From the NCBI GenBank assembly GCA_013398275.1, contig VZSE01005034.1, forward strand, positions 713,526 through 777,525: a stretch of 64,000 bases of DNA, in the 5' to 3' direction. Source of the DNA: Promerops cafer. Its lineage: Eukaryota; Chordata; Aves; Passeriformes; Nectariniidae. The position numbers were made by a program, and so were the translations under genes. The notes beneath the pieces are model-generated. The model saw nothing but the letters and a program-made list of their open reading frames with translations, did no database searches and was not told the DNA's origin. The first letter of the stretch is position 1; each line of letters begins with the position of its first letter. Shown piece by piece: positions 37,756 to 50,412 of the stretch.

Positions 37756-40448
37756 CAAAAGTTTTTGTTCCCAACAAGTTACTGCATTTTATGGCTTTTT
37801 TCTTCTATCATAAATGTTATAATGACTCACTGCTGAGAGTGTAAAGGTGTGTGACTTCTACGGTACCTATTTCCAGTGCAACAGGAGGAGAGAGGGGGAT
37901 TCTCTCCAGGTTAGGTAGCACTGGCTTCATACAAGCCAAATATTTGACATCTCAGAAAGTTTTTGCCAACTAATTCTTCTTTTCCAGCTGACTCATAGTT
38001 TAGAATTAGCAACAGTATACAGGTGGCTGTGTTTATAATAGAGACAAATTCTTTGCACATTGGCAGTATTTCTGCATTTAAAGTGTGTTCTGTATTTATT
38101 GCTAATACTAAAATGTTTCCGTAGAAAAACAGTGCTGTTTATGGCTGCCTGTTAATTTAAAGCATGCTCTAATATGATAAGTATAGAATAGAATAAAGCT
38201 ATAGTAGAATAAAGTGCTATCCTTGGTCATTGAGCTTTAGAATATTTCTTTTTCTCTTGTTTTTTCCTTGTGAAGGATTGAGTCTGCTGTCTTAGTGTTT
38301 CGGGGATTTACAGACAGAAGTGCTGTACACATGTTCAAAATGTAGATTATAATTTTCTAGCTCCAAATTTTCATTGATATTTTTGTTTCAGATTGCAGGG
38401 TGCAAGATAGAATTATGGGATTTTTTCCCTACTTAAGATAATGCAACCTTGTTGCACTTTGCTGGCTTTGACTACATATTACATAAGCATCCAGCAGGGC
38501 AGTTTAAGCACTTCTGATGCCAAAATTCCACATGTGAAGAGATAATAGAGAGTACAGAAGCATGAGTTAGAATGCTTCAATCTGTTTCCCCTGTCTGCAT
38601 GACACTGGGTAAAGTCCCTTATAGGGTAAAATCAGTTCAGATATTAGTTCTGCAGTAAAGAGAAAAAAACAAAGGCAAAATGTCTTTGAGAGATTAGAAA
38701 TACTGAATCAGCCCCATTTCAGATCCTTGTGCAGGGAGAAGATGATGCATATGGTGAGGAGACAAAAGGAAACACATCAAGGTGATGATGAAGGCTGGGC
38801 AATTATCTGTATTTTTTTCATAGACAAGATGTTATAAAATTAACCTGGCAAAGAGCTGTAGGGCAGAAGAAAAATTTTTTATAAGGCAGGAAATGGGAAT
38901 AAAAAAAAAGGTGTGGAGAACTCAAGGAAAGACATCTATGGAAACAATAGTCACCTATAATCAGCTTATCTTCACTTCTGAAGAGTGGAGATTGTTCAGC
39001 ATCCTTGTTCCATGTACCTGAGAACACCTTGTCTGTGGCTTTTTAGTACTTTCAAATTCAATGTTCATTGTAAATGATAGCTGCCTTTGTGCTTTAGTTG
39101 ATATGTGCTGCCGAGACATCTTCCAACATGAAGGCATGTTCAGGATGCATCATTGTGTGGTCATTTTTTAAGGAGTTTTTCAGCTTGTGTCACTTGAAAG
39201 TCTCTTAACAGGAAGTTGCTCAATTGTTTTTAGCTGCATTATTTTTTTGCTAATTTTCTGCTTTTCTTACTCATCCCTCTAAGATGTAATTATTCTGCTT
39301 CTGTCTTTAAATAATTTGAAACATTTTAAAACTCTTGGCCACTTCTCATATGCAAGTTTGGGGCTGTCTTGTTGCATCTCTGTAAAATAGTATGTAGTGC
39401 TTGGAAGTGAGAATGATATGAACATAATATCTGTGACATGCAATCTGCAAAATCTGAATCTAAACCAGTAACCTTTTTATTAGTTCACTATATTATGATT
39501 TAGATGCTCTTAAATCCAGAGCATGAAATAAACAGAACATCCTTCTCCTATTCCAGTTCCTTATTACTCTTCAACCACACAGTGATTCACTGTGTTTCAG
39601 CTTGGCACAGAGATGTGGTCCATGTTTGGATTGTTCATTAGCTGAAAGAAACATGAATATTCATTGTTTCCTCATTTGTTTGACAGAATAGAAATGGAAG
39701 CAGTCTCTCTAGCAGCATTTCTGTTTAATACAAATGAAGTCTATGAGGCAATATTATCAGTAAAAATGTACTGAGGCTATAGTTATGTCAGGTCGGTTCT
39801 CCCTGAAAATTTTGATATCAAAAGTGGACTGATGAAACATCTCTGCCAGTTATTCAAAGTTGACTACAGAAATAGATCAGTTCTTTCTGAAGAACAAGAA
39901 GTGAACTGTACTAGAAAATAATGACATTGTTTATTTTTCTGAAATACTTATGGCAAAGCATCAGAAAAGAGAAATTCAAGTTATATTTGCATTTTTGGTA
40001 ATGGAAAGCCAACTACTTTGCATAAAAAGTGAAAAAAGTCTAAAAAATTTGAAATGTTGCCTTTCATTTTTATAATGAGCAAAATAAAAAAGCAAAGCAG
40101 ACTTTTACTGATAGCATTTGGCTTATCAATCTCATGAAGAGATAAATGTTTCAGAGGAAAATTAACAAGCAGCTCAAACAAGACATTTGGATAACCATGT
40201 GTGAAGCACTTGAAAGAAATCTGGAAGTCCTAAGGACAGGCTGCCCCTGAATCTCCACTGAAAACAGACTCAAAGTTTTTGTAGTTGATGTTACCCTGCT
40301 GTTTTTTACTGGGATTTGAGTAAGAGGTGTTAATAATACAATAGCTTGTGCTGCTTTTCCTTGCAATTCGCATCCAGTTACGCTGCTCCAGGGAGTGGTA
40401 AATTGTTTGCAGGGAGTTCATGTCTGGTGAGATGCTTGATGGGGATAT

Positions 40449-40461
40449 GAGAGAGAGAGAG
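40449..40461. repeat. (GA)n microsatellite
   Basis: About six GA units run directly into GGTAAGT, which happens to resemble a splice donor. No exon evidence supports that reading. Confidence 0.85.
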
Positions 40462-41944
40462 GTAAGTTTTCAACAGAAAAAAGAGAACCCAAATATTTTT
40501 GAGTCTTCTGGCCAAGAAATAGTACTTTTGCTTCCATCTGCTCTTGTTGACTTGACTAAGGATCTGACATGACTGAGGCAGGGCACAGGCCAAGTTCCCA
40601 TACCAGTAAGCAGGGGTGTAGCCTCTGAATTGGTGAAGGTGATATGAATTTCTAGCAGTAGAGGAAAGAATTTGTTCTAAATTGATCTGTTCTGACATGT
40701 AAAAGCATAATTTTAAATAAAAATTATTTGCATCCTTGAAGATCTTGAATGAAAGGAGTGTGGTATTTATTTAAATTTCAGTAGGTCTGAACCCGGAATC
40801 ATTTGCACTGTAAGAGTGTGTGCAACCTGTTACCCACATGCTCTGATTCTTTCAGGACTTCCAGTTTTTATTTCTTTCTGTATTCTTTTTTTGTTAATGT
40901 GGTTTTGCTGAGAAAGAAAATCAATTTATGAATTATTTTACTCTTTTCCTCAGAGGATTTATGCAGTATTGTATACAGCACACAGTAAAGTCTATAGGAA
41001 AAATAACCAAGTAGTTCTTGTTTCCTAGGCATGGTTGCATCTCCCAAATAAATGAATAATATGGCAGAGCAGAGTCTTGCTAATCTGTACTCAGGAGAGA
41101 AACAGCAGGTTTGATTAGTGTGATTTGAAGACTGCCCACCTTGCATAGGGTTTCGGTATGCGGGAGCAGGGAATTTTTCAACTCTGAAACTTTTTCTGTT
41201 GTAAAATGACCTTTTCTCAATGCTGCCAGCCTTCTCCTGGACTTCTCTCCTGGAAGCCTGTTAGTGCTTTCACACTAATTATGAAACTGCCAGGGTCTCC
41301 TGCCTCCTGATCGAGCACAGGCAGAAGATTTGCCATGTAGATGGTTATCATCACTGACCCCACAAAGAAAAAACATCTTCCTTCCCAAAGCCACACAGGT
41401 GCCTGGATGAAGATGAGAAAGGGCTGTGAAATATTGTGTTACCAGTTGAGGAAGGTTGTAACCTCCCTGGAAAACTGGTAACAGAGCTGGGAAGGGGATG
41501 TGTGACCAAATGTCTGTGCTTGGAGCAGGTTTGCAGAAGCTCAGTTTGTCAGTTATTAGCATAAATTTTAATTTTCCAAAGTGCCTTTAGAAGGGCGATA
41601 GGCAGGGAAAAATAATAGGTGTCAGTAAGAGATTACTTGGATTATTATAAAAGGAATGAAATTATGATTGCCTATCTAACCATTGCTGAACCCTTTACTG
41701 TTGTTTTCACCCATATAGCAAACTTTGTGTTTTTATAGAGAGGAAACATGAACCTTCCATTTGACTGGGGGGGAAAGAAAAAATTCTGCCAGCACCTAGA
41801 CCAGCTGCATACCACTGATTTGGGGTTTGTTAGTGATTATGAAATGTAACAAAGACAACAAAGAGAAAATAGCTTTCTCAGTTATAAAAGGACTTTTTCT
41901 TTCTTACCATGTATTTATATACTGATATACATGCAGCTATGATA

Positions 41945-41982
41945 AGTTGTGCAAAATTGCCACAGTTGTGCAAAATTGCCAC
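41945..41982. repeat. Perfect 19-bp tandem duplication
   Basis: The unit agttgtgcaaaattgccac occurs twice head to tail with no mismatch. This suggests a recent slippage event. Confidence 0.97.
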
Positions 41983-42922
41983 AAGAAACAAAGCAAAATG
42001 AATGCTTAGATACTGCAATGCTGAGAATCAACAAAACATTCCTTGTGAAGGCTGTCCCTAGGACAGGATTTCATTTTTACTAGCAGGAGCATTTGAAGAG
42101 CTTTGCCCATTGAATGAAAATTGCTATTTAGTTAAACTGAGGCTAGGTAGGTGTTGTGCTGTGCTCTCTGCTGCTATGAGCTCTTTTCCCGTGCTGTCTT
42201 ACTCTGTGTGGGTTGAATTTCTAACAGTTGGGTTGTAAACTTCTCGGGACAAGCACCATAATTTCTGTGTGCCTGTGACATATCTTACAGGAGTCCTGGT
42301 GCTGTGTTATAGTCTTTTGGTTATAACCTATAATTTGACTAGTGTTACCACTGTTGAGTTATGACAGTTGTAAAGCAACAGTTTTTGTGCAACATGCTTT
42401 GCTCCTATTTGTGGTAAAAACTAGGCTAAAATTACTTTTAATTAAACTTAACAGATGTTTTCTAGTCATGCTGCTAGCCAGTAGAATGCACACATCTACA
42501 GAAGAATATATAGTAGTTCTTCCTAAGTCACATGCATCACACACCAGCAAATTTCAAATTACTTAATAGGAGCTGCACCCAATAACATTGCTGCAGTCAG
42601 TAAGCTTAGGGAAAAAATTGGTGAACTTTTGAGAAAGAGTGGACAGAGATCTAATGATTTATCTCAGAGGATATCAACAGGGTCCTTTTGGATTAATGAG
42701 AAATATTCATTAGGATACAATAACAGAAGTAAGTTCTAGATGATATTACTCTTCCAATAGTGCTTTTTAAATTCTTTGTCAACAAAAAAGGAGAATTGTA
42801 TTTTTTTTTTATGAGCAAAATGTCTTGAAAGAGACATACCTGTGAAATGGCACAGATGTGTGGGGAGACTGAATCACATCCACTGTTTTTGGGGCTGTTT
42901 TGTGAGGAAGATGTAGGAGTTT

Positions 42923-42969
42923 CTAATCTAATGCTGTTAGATTAGGTGTTCTTAACCTAATGTTATTAG
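42923..42969. repeat. Three overlapping inverted repeats built on CTAAT/ATTAG
   Basis: Stem 1 pairs 42923-42931 with 42937-42945 (9 bp, 5-base loop). Stem 2 pairs 42941-42947 with 42955-42961 (7 bp, 7-base loop). Stem 3 pairs 42957-42961 with 42965-42969 (5 bp, 3-base loop). Neighbouring stems share bases, so they are mutually exclusive. It is a local repeat structure with no known family. Confidence 0.75.
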
Positions 42970-45900
42970 CCCAGCCGAGATGCTGTCCTGCAGTGGAACT
43001 CTTGCATTTTTGTTAGAAATTGTCATGTCCAAGAATACTACTTTAGTTCAGTCAAACCATCTAAGATGGAAGGCCAGATTTTGAGGAGTTTCATCTCTTT
43101 GATTCTTGCCATATGTTTATGTTTTTCTCCATTTTTCAGTTATGAATACATCTGTGTAAGCAGCCATGCATACTCCTAGTTTCTTAATGTGTACAAAAAA
43201 TAGAAGTGTTCCCAGCCATAATGTTTTTGGAGGGATAGATATTAACACAGCTCAGGCATACATTGAACTTGCAGCTGCAAAATAAAGAAAATCTGTGCTG
43301 TCCCAGCATTTTATGGGCACAGCTAAAAGCTGAGTAGAAACCTTATTTAAATTAAATTGTAACATTTTATTGCTCTAGAAATTTCTTCTTTTTGATGCAG
43401 AATTGCATGCCATTGCTTAAAAGAAAGGCTTTTACAGTCAAATTTGTGGTTCACGTACATCAATCTGTCTTAATAGTTTGAAAAACAATCCTTTAAAATA
43501 ACTGTGTAATTAGACTTTTACAACTGTAAGTACTAGTGATTATCAGAAAATAGCATTGATTTCAATTGGCCATCAGTTCAAATAATTGTTTTGAATTGAA
43601 AAAAAATGTTTAAAATCTGGGGATTTTTTTGTTTTAGAAGTTATTTTCTAATTTGTTAGAATTATCCCAGATGAAAAACAAACTAGCCTGACAACAAAAA
43701 TTAGATTAACAGGAAGTTGCCCAGTCAGTCTGGAGTATCCCTTCTCATGCTACATTGTACAGTTATTTGGGTACTTCTTAAGCTTCTTTTGTTTTTATTT
43801 TTTCAAGAAAGTATTTTGAAGAAGTTGTCTGCCCTGGATATTCAGTGGAAGCCATTGGAATCCCACTGTGAATAATTTTGAAGATGAGTAGGGTATCAGC
43901 TGAGGGAATGAGTACCCCAAGCCCTGTCCTGCAGACCCAGCTGAAGCAGACAGCCTGAGTTTGGGTCACCACTGAGCTCAGCAGGTGTTTGTACATCATC
44001 AAGAGGTCATTGAAAGGAGTAGGATATTTACAGCTGTGTGAGAGACTGGATTGACTCTCTAAAGGAAACAAAACTTGCAGGAGTCTGTAAACTACTGGTT
44101 TACCTTGGCCAGAAGGCAGATACATTGCCCATCTGTCAAGTAGCATCACTGTATTTGAAAGAAGATGATCCCATGCAGGAAATTCAGAGGCACAGCTGTG
44201 CTTGGGGTGGTATCAAGAGCTGAGTGATAACACTGTGTTCTAACCTGGGTGGTGCTTGTTCAGCATAGCAGTCTGACAAGGAAAGGCTGAGTATTTCAGC
44301 AGACAGCTTGCTGTGCTCTGATTACTGTATATTCTCTCTTGAGAGTTTAAATTTGCAGCGACTTTGTACTTGGAGTCATTTCTCCCTTTGGCATTTCGTA
44401 TTTTCTGCCACCGCAGCTGTGAGTGCCCTGAGATTTCTTGGCCCCTTTTATCAGAGCTCTGCACTCAGGCTGACACTTGGCTGCTCTACATGCTGTTCTG
44501 AAGGCTGTGGCATAATGGATAGGAAAGCCAGCAAGTGCTGAAAGTTTTAGAGTAGCAGTCTACATAAATTATTCTGGATAGATGCATCTAAAATTATTAT
44601 TTTGAAATCGTAATGAATTTTTTTTCAAGTTATCAACTTTTGATAGACTGTAGATAGCTTAAGTATCCAAGTAAAAATTTGTATTGAATACATAAAAAAA
44701 AGAAATTAAAAATGAATGTTTTAAGCCAAGCACAGTATATAATTCAAGTCATCCCACACTCATGAACTCATTCAGTTTTCATGAGTGGCAGTTTTAGAGT
44801 GAAAAATAGTTATTCATGAAAGCTGTCAGACTAGCTGTAGAACCAAGCTGGTTTGCAATAATTTAAGCTGAACTTCCAGGCTGAAATCCCTTTGCTTGTG
44901 GTAAGAGTAGGGATCCCCTCTTTACCTAACAAGAACACCATATATATTTTTTCTTTGCAAATAAAACAAAGAAGAAGGTTTTCATAATTTACAATCACCT
45001 GGGCTCTACCAAGTTTTATATAGCCATAGCATTAGAAGTAACCAGATGATGCTGCTGGGGAGTTTGTGCTCTTCCTTATTAGCTGGTAACCCCAAATTGT
45101 CTTGGAAAGGAAAATACTCTTGCCTTCTGATGTCAGCTGTCACTTGTTATCCACTTTATCTTTCTGGAGTTTCCCTGTTGTTTGCAGCCTTTATTTTCTT
45201 CTGTCATCTTTTTCCACAGTTTTGGTTTGTTTTTTTGGGTTTTTTTTTGTAAGATTCTCTTCCAATTTCCATTTTTGCATCTAGTGCCTGTCATAAAGGT
45301 GAACATGAATGCTCAGGCTCTTAATGATGGCATTGAGCTGTAACTGTTTAATAATAAAAAGATTTATGTGTTATTAGTGCTCCTATAGTGTGGAGCTGGG
45401 AATGGCATAGGTTAGATAGGAGCATTTTCCATTGAAGATATATTCCCAGAATAGTTGTCTTGCAACAATCAGTCATGTCCTGTCACTATTCACAGCTTTC
45501 TTCCAGTCTAAGGACTTGGTATTCACATAAAAAAAAGCAAGATGGGCCTTTTGGAAGGCTTAGCTACAATGTAAGTAATAATAGGCAAGATTTCTGTTAC
45601 TTTTTTTTTTAAATTTGTGGGCATATGATGCAAAAATGCCGTTAGGATGAGTTATTTACTCTAAGGGAGGCAGTTGATATTGTTTATAAGAATAAGTTGC
45701 TATTCTTTACCACACCTGGAAAAAAGCTAGTCTATTATCTGCAAATTTGCATCAAAGGATTTAGTTAACATTAGCTTGTAAAGATCTGCTTTTGCAATGG
45801 TGTATGAAACTATGATTCAAGCTTTTATATCTCTAGATTAATTTCTTATTGTCTTCCACAGAGGAGGAAAAATCCCTTCTTTTTATAGCTCATTCATTTT

Positions 45901-48272
45901 TACATTTCCTTCTGTGTCATACTCCTTTCTATTAACACAAAGACTCCTTTAATTTTATATGCCTGTAAAAAGCAGCAGGCTTCTCTCTTAATCAGTGTTG
46001 TCTAGGTTCATTGCTGGAGGGCCTAGGTCATTAGTAATAAAGGTCATTACTTGATGTTTCCAACACACAGACTTTCAGATGATCTCTCCCTTCCTCATTT
46101 AATCTCCTAGTGACTAGAAAACAGGCCTGGCTTCATGTTATTAAAGTTATTTTATATTGTTAAATAATAAAATGGGGAACTCCTGGAAACAAAAGCTTTA
46201 TAATTGTGCTGGTGTGTGCACAATAGATGCAAAGATACGACAGAGCACACAAGACCTGAAAGCTGAGGCATGGGGAAAGAGAAGGAAGCTCTAAGATTCA
46301 CTGCAGGTTTCTCCAAGGGGCTGAATCAAATGTTGAAGGAAAATCCCACGGAGCCCTAAGGCTGCCGTGTCATGCCTGCCCTCATTACCTTACATCTTAT
46401 CCTCCTCTGATTCCTAGCATCCTAATTGAAAAGACACTTTGTAGTAAAAAGCTGTGTTTGAATCACTTTGAAAGCCAAGCTCCTCTGGTATTTTTCCCAA
46501 CAAATGTTTTTCTCGGATCTTTGAGCTTATTAAACAAAATGATCTTCTGAAGCTTCTTGAAGTGCAGGCCTAACTCTGCTGCCCCTGAATAAGGGCAAAC
46601 ATAGCAAATTCTAAATACAGTGATTTGTCCAGGGTTTTAATCAGTTTATTTTCTGAAAGTTAACTCATCTCTCATATTTTTCTTTCCCTTCTTATTTCAT
46701 CATCTATTTCCATCCCCTTTGTCTCCCCAGCTAAGCAAATTATATGTGTTTAGTGGAGTATTTGAGTTTTAGTTTTAGTTACTTGTTTGTTTTCACTTGT
46801 TTGGATGTTTTCATTTGGGGCTTTTTTTACACTAAGAAGAATGTATTAAAAAAACCCACAAACAACTGCTATTTAGGTGTTTTGTTTGTAAAGAAACAGC
46901 AATTTTGGAAAACAATTCTGTCATTAAAGAGCTTTCATATGCCCTCTCTGGAGGGATTAAGGTATTTGTCGTACATCAGGGTGAAACCCTTTTCTCCAAG
47001 TTTTCATTTGGTAAGAGCAAGATGAGAGAAGAGAATGCAAACCTAATTATTTTTTTAATTCTTCTCCCCTTGCTTCTTCTGTTTGAGTGCTTTGTAGGTC
47101 ACTGGTGGATTGTACATTCTTTACTGCAGTGTGTACCATCAGAGGTTATCCTGAGAGTTATTAGAATGCTTTGGAGGAGGAATTTTGGGAGGTGGCAATT
47201 TAAATACGCTTAACTTATTTAAAGGGCGAAAGGTGACTTAAGGCAAGCACTAACAGCTCCTTAAGTCTGCATAAAATTTTGGAAAAATTTTAAATTTATT
47301 TGGCCATCTGTGTCACTGCTGTAAATTCTCCAGCTTTTTAAATGGCCTCCTTTCCCAAGAGGAGCACAGCTATAGAGGAGTCTTGCATAAGCTGATCTTA
47401 CTCCCTTTTACTTCCACCACTACTTTCCTCAATGCTAGACTGTGCCACCCAGCCCATTGCACTTTGCTCCTGAGCCAACACGACAGACCCCATTCTTCAA
47501 TTCCCCACCTACTCTCATAATCCAGCTTTTTTAAAAACATCGTAACTGAACAATGCTTGATGGAAAATAACAAAAGAAATTGTCAGACAGACATGTGAAA
47601 GGTAGATAAGCATCTAACTTTAATGACTTTCAAGAAAATAGATGTTTTGTTAGTTTAAAGCCCCTTTGCTGCTCCCATGGCTGCCTTTTAAAGCATTGCT
47701 TCTTAAATTGAATTTCTGGACACACAAGCAGTTTCTAAAGATGAGTGATAAATCATAAACAGTCACACTTTGAAGAAAGCTTGCTTTCTTTATTAAGAAA
47801 CATAGCAGTATTCACAATTTCTGTTACTGCTTAGCATGTTTAGAGACTGGCCTCTTAAAGACTTAAAGTGAAGTTTTCCTTATCAGTGTATGCATAGGGA
47901 CCTTGAAAAGGCTTAAAAATGGAAAGCCTTGCAGAGGTGTGCTGAGGTAGTTTGGTGTCCTCATTGTGCAGATGGGTCATCTGTGGCAGTGAGATAATAA
48001 ATGACCTTCTCTCTTTCATATAACGATTCAGCTTGCCAATTTAAAGTCTTTGCTCATTCCAGATTTCAGTATTTATTTCAATTTTTAACATTCCAGTATT
48101 GTGGAGGAGAGATGTTAAGTGCTCGGTGGAATGTGAGTCTTGGAAAACTCCATATCAGTCCAACAAAAACCCCAATACTATTTTAAAATGGTTTGATCCA
48201 CATAATGTGCAACTATTCAGTACTGGTTTGAAGTTAGAGGAATAAAGCAAAGTAAATTGAGTTCTTCTTTTG

Positions 48273-48284
48273 TATATATATATA
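48273..48284. repeat. (TA)6 followed by 10 T
   Basis: A short TA dinucleotide run is directly followed by ten T. It is low complexity only. Confidence 0.85.
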
Positions 48285-49816
48285 TTTTTTTTTTGCATGC
48301 CTGAATTTGATATGGGAGATTAACCAGTCTCACTGGGAATGCAGAGGATATGAATTTTAACAAGTAGATTTCTGAAGGCACTTCAAAACAAAGCACAAAG
48401 TCAGTTTCTCTGTCCCAAAACACAGAGGTGCTCATTCATTGCAATGTTACTCTGTTCTGTGGCATGTAATTTCTTTGAATGGAAACACAGTGTAGAACAG
48501 CCCTGTGGTATCAATTCTTTAAAATCATTGGGAGAATTAGTTTAATTTGCATGATTTCTTATTGTCTTACGTTACCACTTCTTTTTCTGTGCAATTAGGT
48601 TTTGTCTTGTTTTATGGAATGCTTTATTTACTTTATATACTTGAGTTCACTGATGAGTAATAAATTCAAAATAAAGTGCAAAATTATGTGGATATTAAAA
48701 ACAGAATGCATTTTTATCATCGGCATGCATCCAACTGCCACTAAGCCGGGAAAATTAATAAAATATCAATGCTAAAAACATCTTTCCTAAACAAGGACCC
48801 AAGAGTTCTTTGCAGTTCTTTATAGCAGAGAAATCCCAATTTTATTTTAAAATTATTAATTAAAGCACATGTCCTCCAGAAATAAGAGAATAATAAAAAA
48901 TGCTATGTATATTGAAAGCAGAAATATTTCTAGTTATAAGTGGCTTGAAAGGGGCAGTAAGTGCATATTTTAGAAAATACTATTTGAGGGTTATTAGTCC
49001 TGATTAAAACCAAGCTGACTTTAACAATCCCATGAAAATCTAGATCTGCTGGAAGAAAAATAAATCACTTAAGCAGAGTGCGAGCTACTGCCCTTAGGTG
49101 AATCTGTAAGTGTTCAGAGGGAAGTTCAGAAGAGGGGGCTGAAGAGGATAGACTGATGTGGATTAAGGAAGAAAAGTTCCCTTTGACAGGAGCAGCCTCT
49201 GTGCACAGGGGCCAATGAGAAGCCCACCACCCTGGGCGCTGGATACAGCAAAGCCGTAGCAAACCATGGGATGGGGAAAAATCCCACACCAGAGGGGTCA
49301 TCTAAGTCTAATGTCTTTTTTCCTTTTTAAAACTGCATGATGCTCACAGAAAGGTAATTAAGTCAAAAACAACAGGGAACTTACAGTAAGCAGTATGTGG
49401 AAAAATGAATATTTAGAATAGCACAGGATGTGTTTGCTGTGGATGTATAACTGGCTGCTCGGGCAAAGCTTTTAACAGGCACTTGTGCCTATTAAATCAT
49501 CTAATGATTTACCTCCAGTGGGTTAGGTCAAACGGTATCCTTCCAGAAAAACTTAAAAGCCAGATGATACACTGCTGAGAATGGGACGAGGGTGTTGTTG
49601 TTCAGAAAGCTGCTGGATTTTTTGCTTTTGAAATACACAGGCTGGTGTTGCAATACCTCATTAAAGCTGGCTGCTGCAGGAGAGTTCCCTGCATTTACTT
49701 AGAGGCTCATGGGGTTTCTTCTGATATGGCTTCTGGTTTTTGTGGCTGGAAAGGACAACAAATACAACAAATGTGCCCAAATCACACTAACATTTTCTAA
49801 CCCAGGGAGGTGAGAG

Positions 49817-49842
49817 CATTTATGGTGAGAGCACCATAAATG
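49817..49842. repeat. Perfect 11-bp hairpin with 4-base loop
   Basis: CATTTATGGTG at 49817-49827 and CACCATAAATG at 49832-49842 are exact reverse complements, separated by AGAG, and a flanking G-T pair could extend the stem. The stem is too short for a microRNA precursor. It could be a templated inversion or slippage product, because the direct words 'tgagagca' also flank and fill the loop. It does not resemble a terminator in this non-bacterial context. Confidence 0.9.
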
Positions 49843-50329
49843 TGTTACAGTTGCACTCATCTTCATGAGACTGCTTGCATCCCATCAAAGTACTCTGTAT
49901 TGTAGGAAAGACAGAGATTCTTGACCTAGGAGGTATTTAAGGATTTAACCCTGCACCATTTTCCTGACTGATAACTGCTTGTTGGATGCCTATCAGATCA
50001 GAAAAATATGCTAATGTACACTGTTGTGGACCATTATCATATCTGCAGTATTATTATCATGCAGCTTAGCAGACACTGTGATGCAGGCTGTCAGATCATT
50101 TGGCACATCTAATTCCCACTGAAATCATAAAAATAAAAGACCTTTCATCCAAGCTCCTCAGCAGAAAAGATTCTTTGTGGAAACAGTTGGTTCTAAACAA
50201 GGGTCTTGTAGTATGTAACACTTCATGATTGATCATGGCCTTAAACTAGATTTTTATGGGAGTTTTCATTTATCCAACCTTAGAAACCACCAGGATTGCT
50301 GCCAGCTGCTGAGCAGGATTAGAATGAAC

Positions 50330-50412
50330 ACCAGGATTTAGAACTGAAGTAATCATCTAATCCAACTGGATTTTTGTGTAGGCTTTAGGACCTGATCCAG
50401 AACTCCCTGTTC
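50330..50412 (-). mobile_element. Possible ancient CR1-like remnant
   Basis: The words 'gaactgaagtaatcatcta' and 'atccaactgg' followed by 'gatccagaactccctgttca' recall the reverse-complement 3' end of older CR1 families ('...gatcatctagtccaa...'). The match is short and gapped, so it may be chance. Confidence 0.25.

Larger units (their letters stand above)
37756..49816. other. Unique AT-rich non-coding sequence
   Basis: No gene is recognised. The longest frame is minus-strand 43778-44149 (123 codons, no domain, chance-like composition). Contents worth noting are a perfect 19-bp tandem duplication at 41945-41982, overlapping inverted repeats at 42923-42969, octamers at 39985, 40725, 45745 and 48545, 10-T runs at 42801, 45601 and 48285, and a tttgggttttttttt word at 45234-45248. 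Acceptor-like pyrimidine tracts end at 46730 and near 45860 without a visible exon behind them. Confidence 0.55.

Noticed and set aside
43778..44149. 123-codon minus-strand open frame, the longest without N
   Set aside because: Length is within chance expectation for 64 kb in six frames. No domain, no flanking splice sites and no codon-use pattern; translation looks random.
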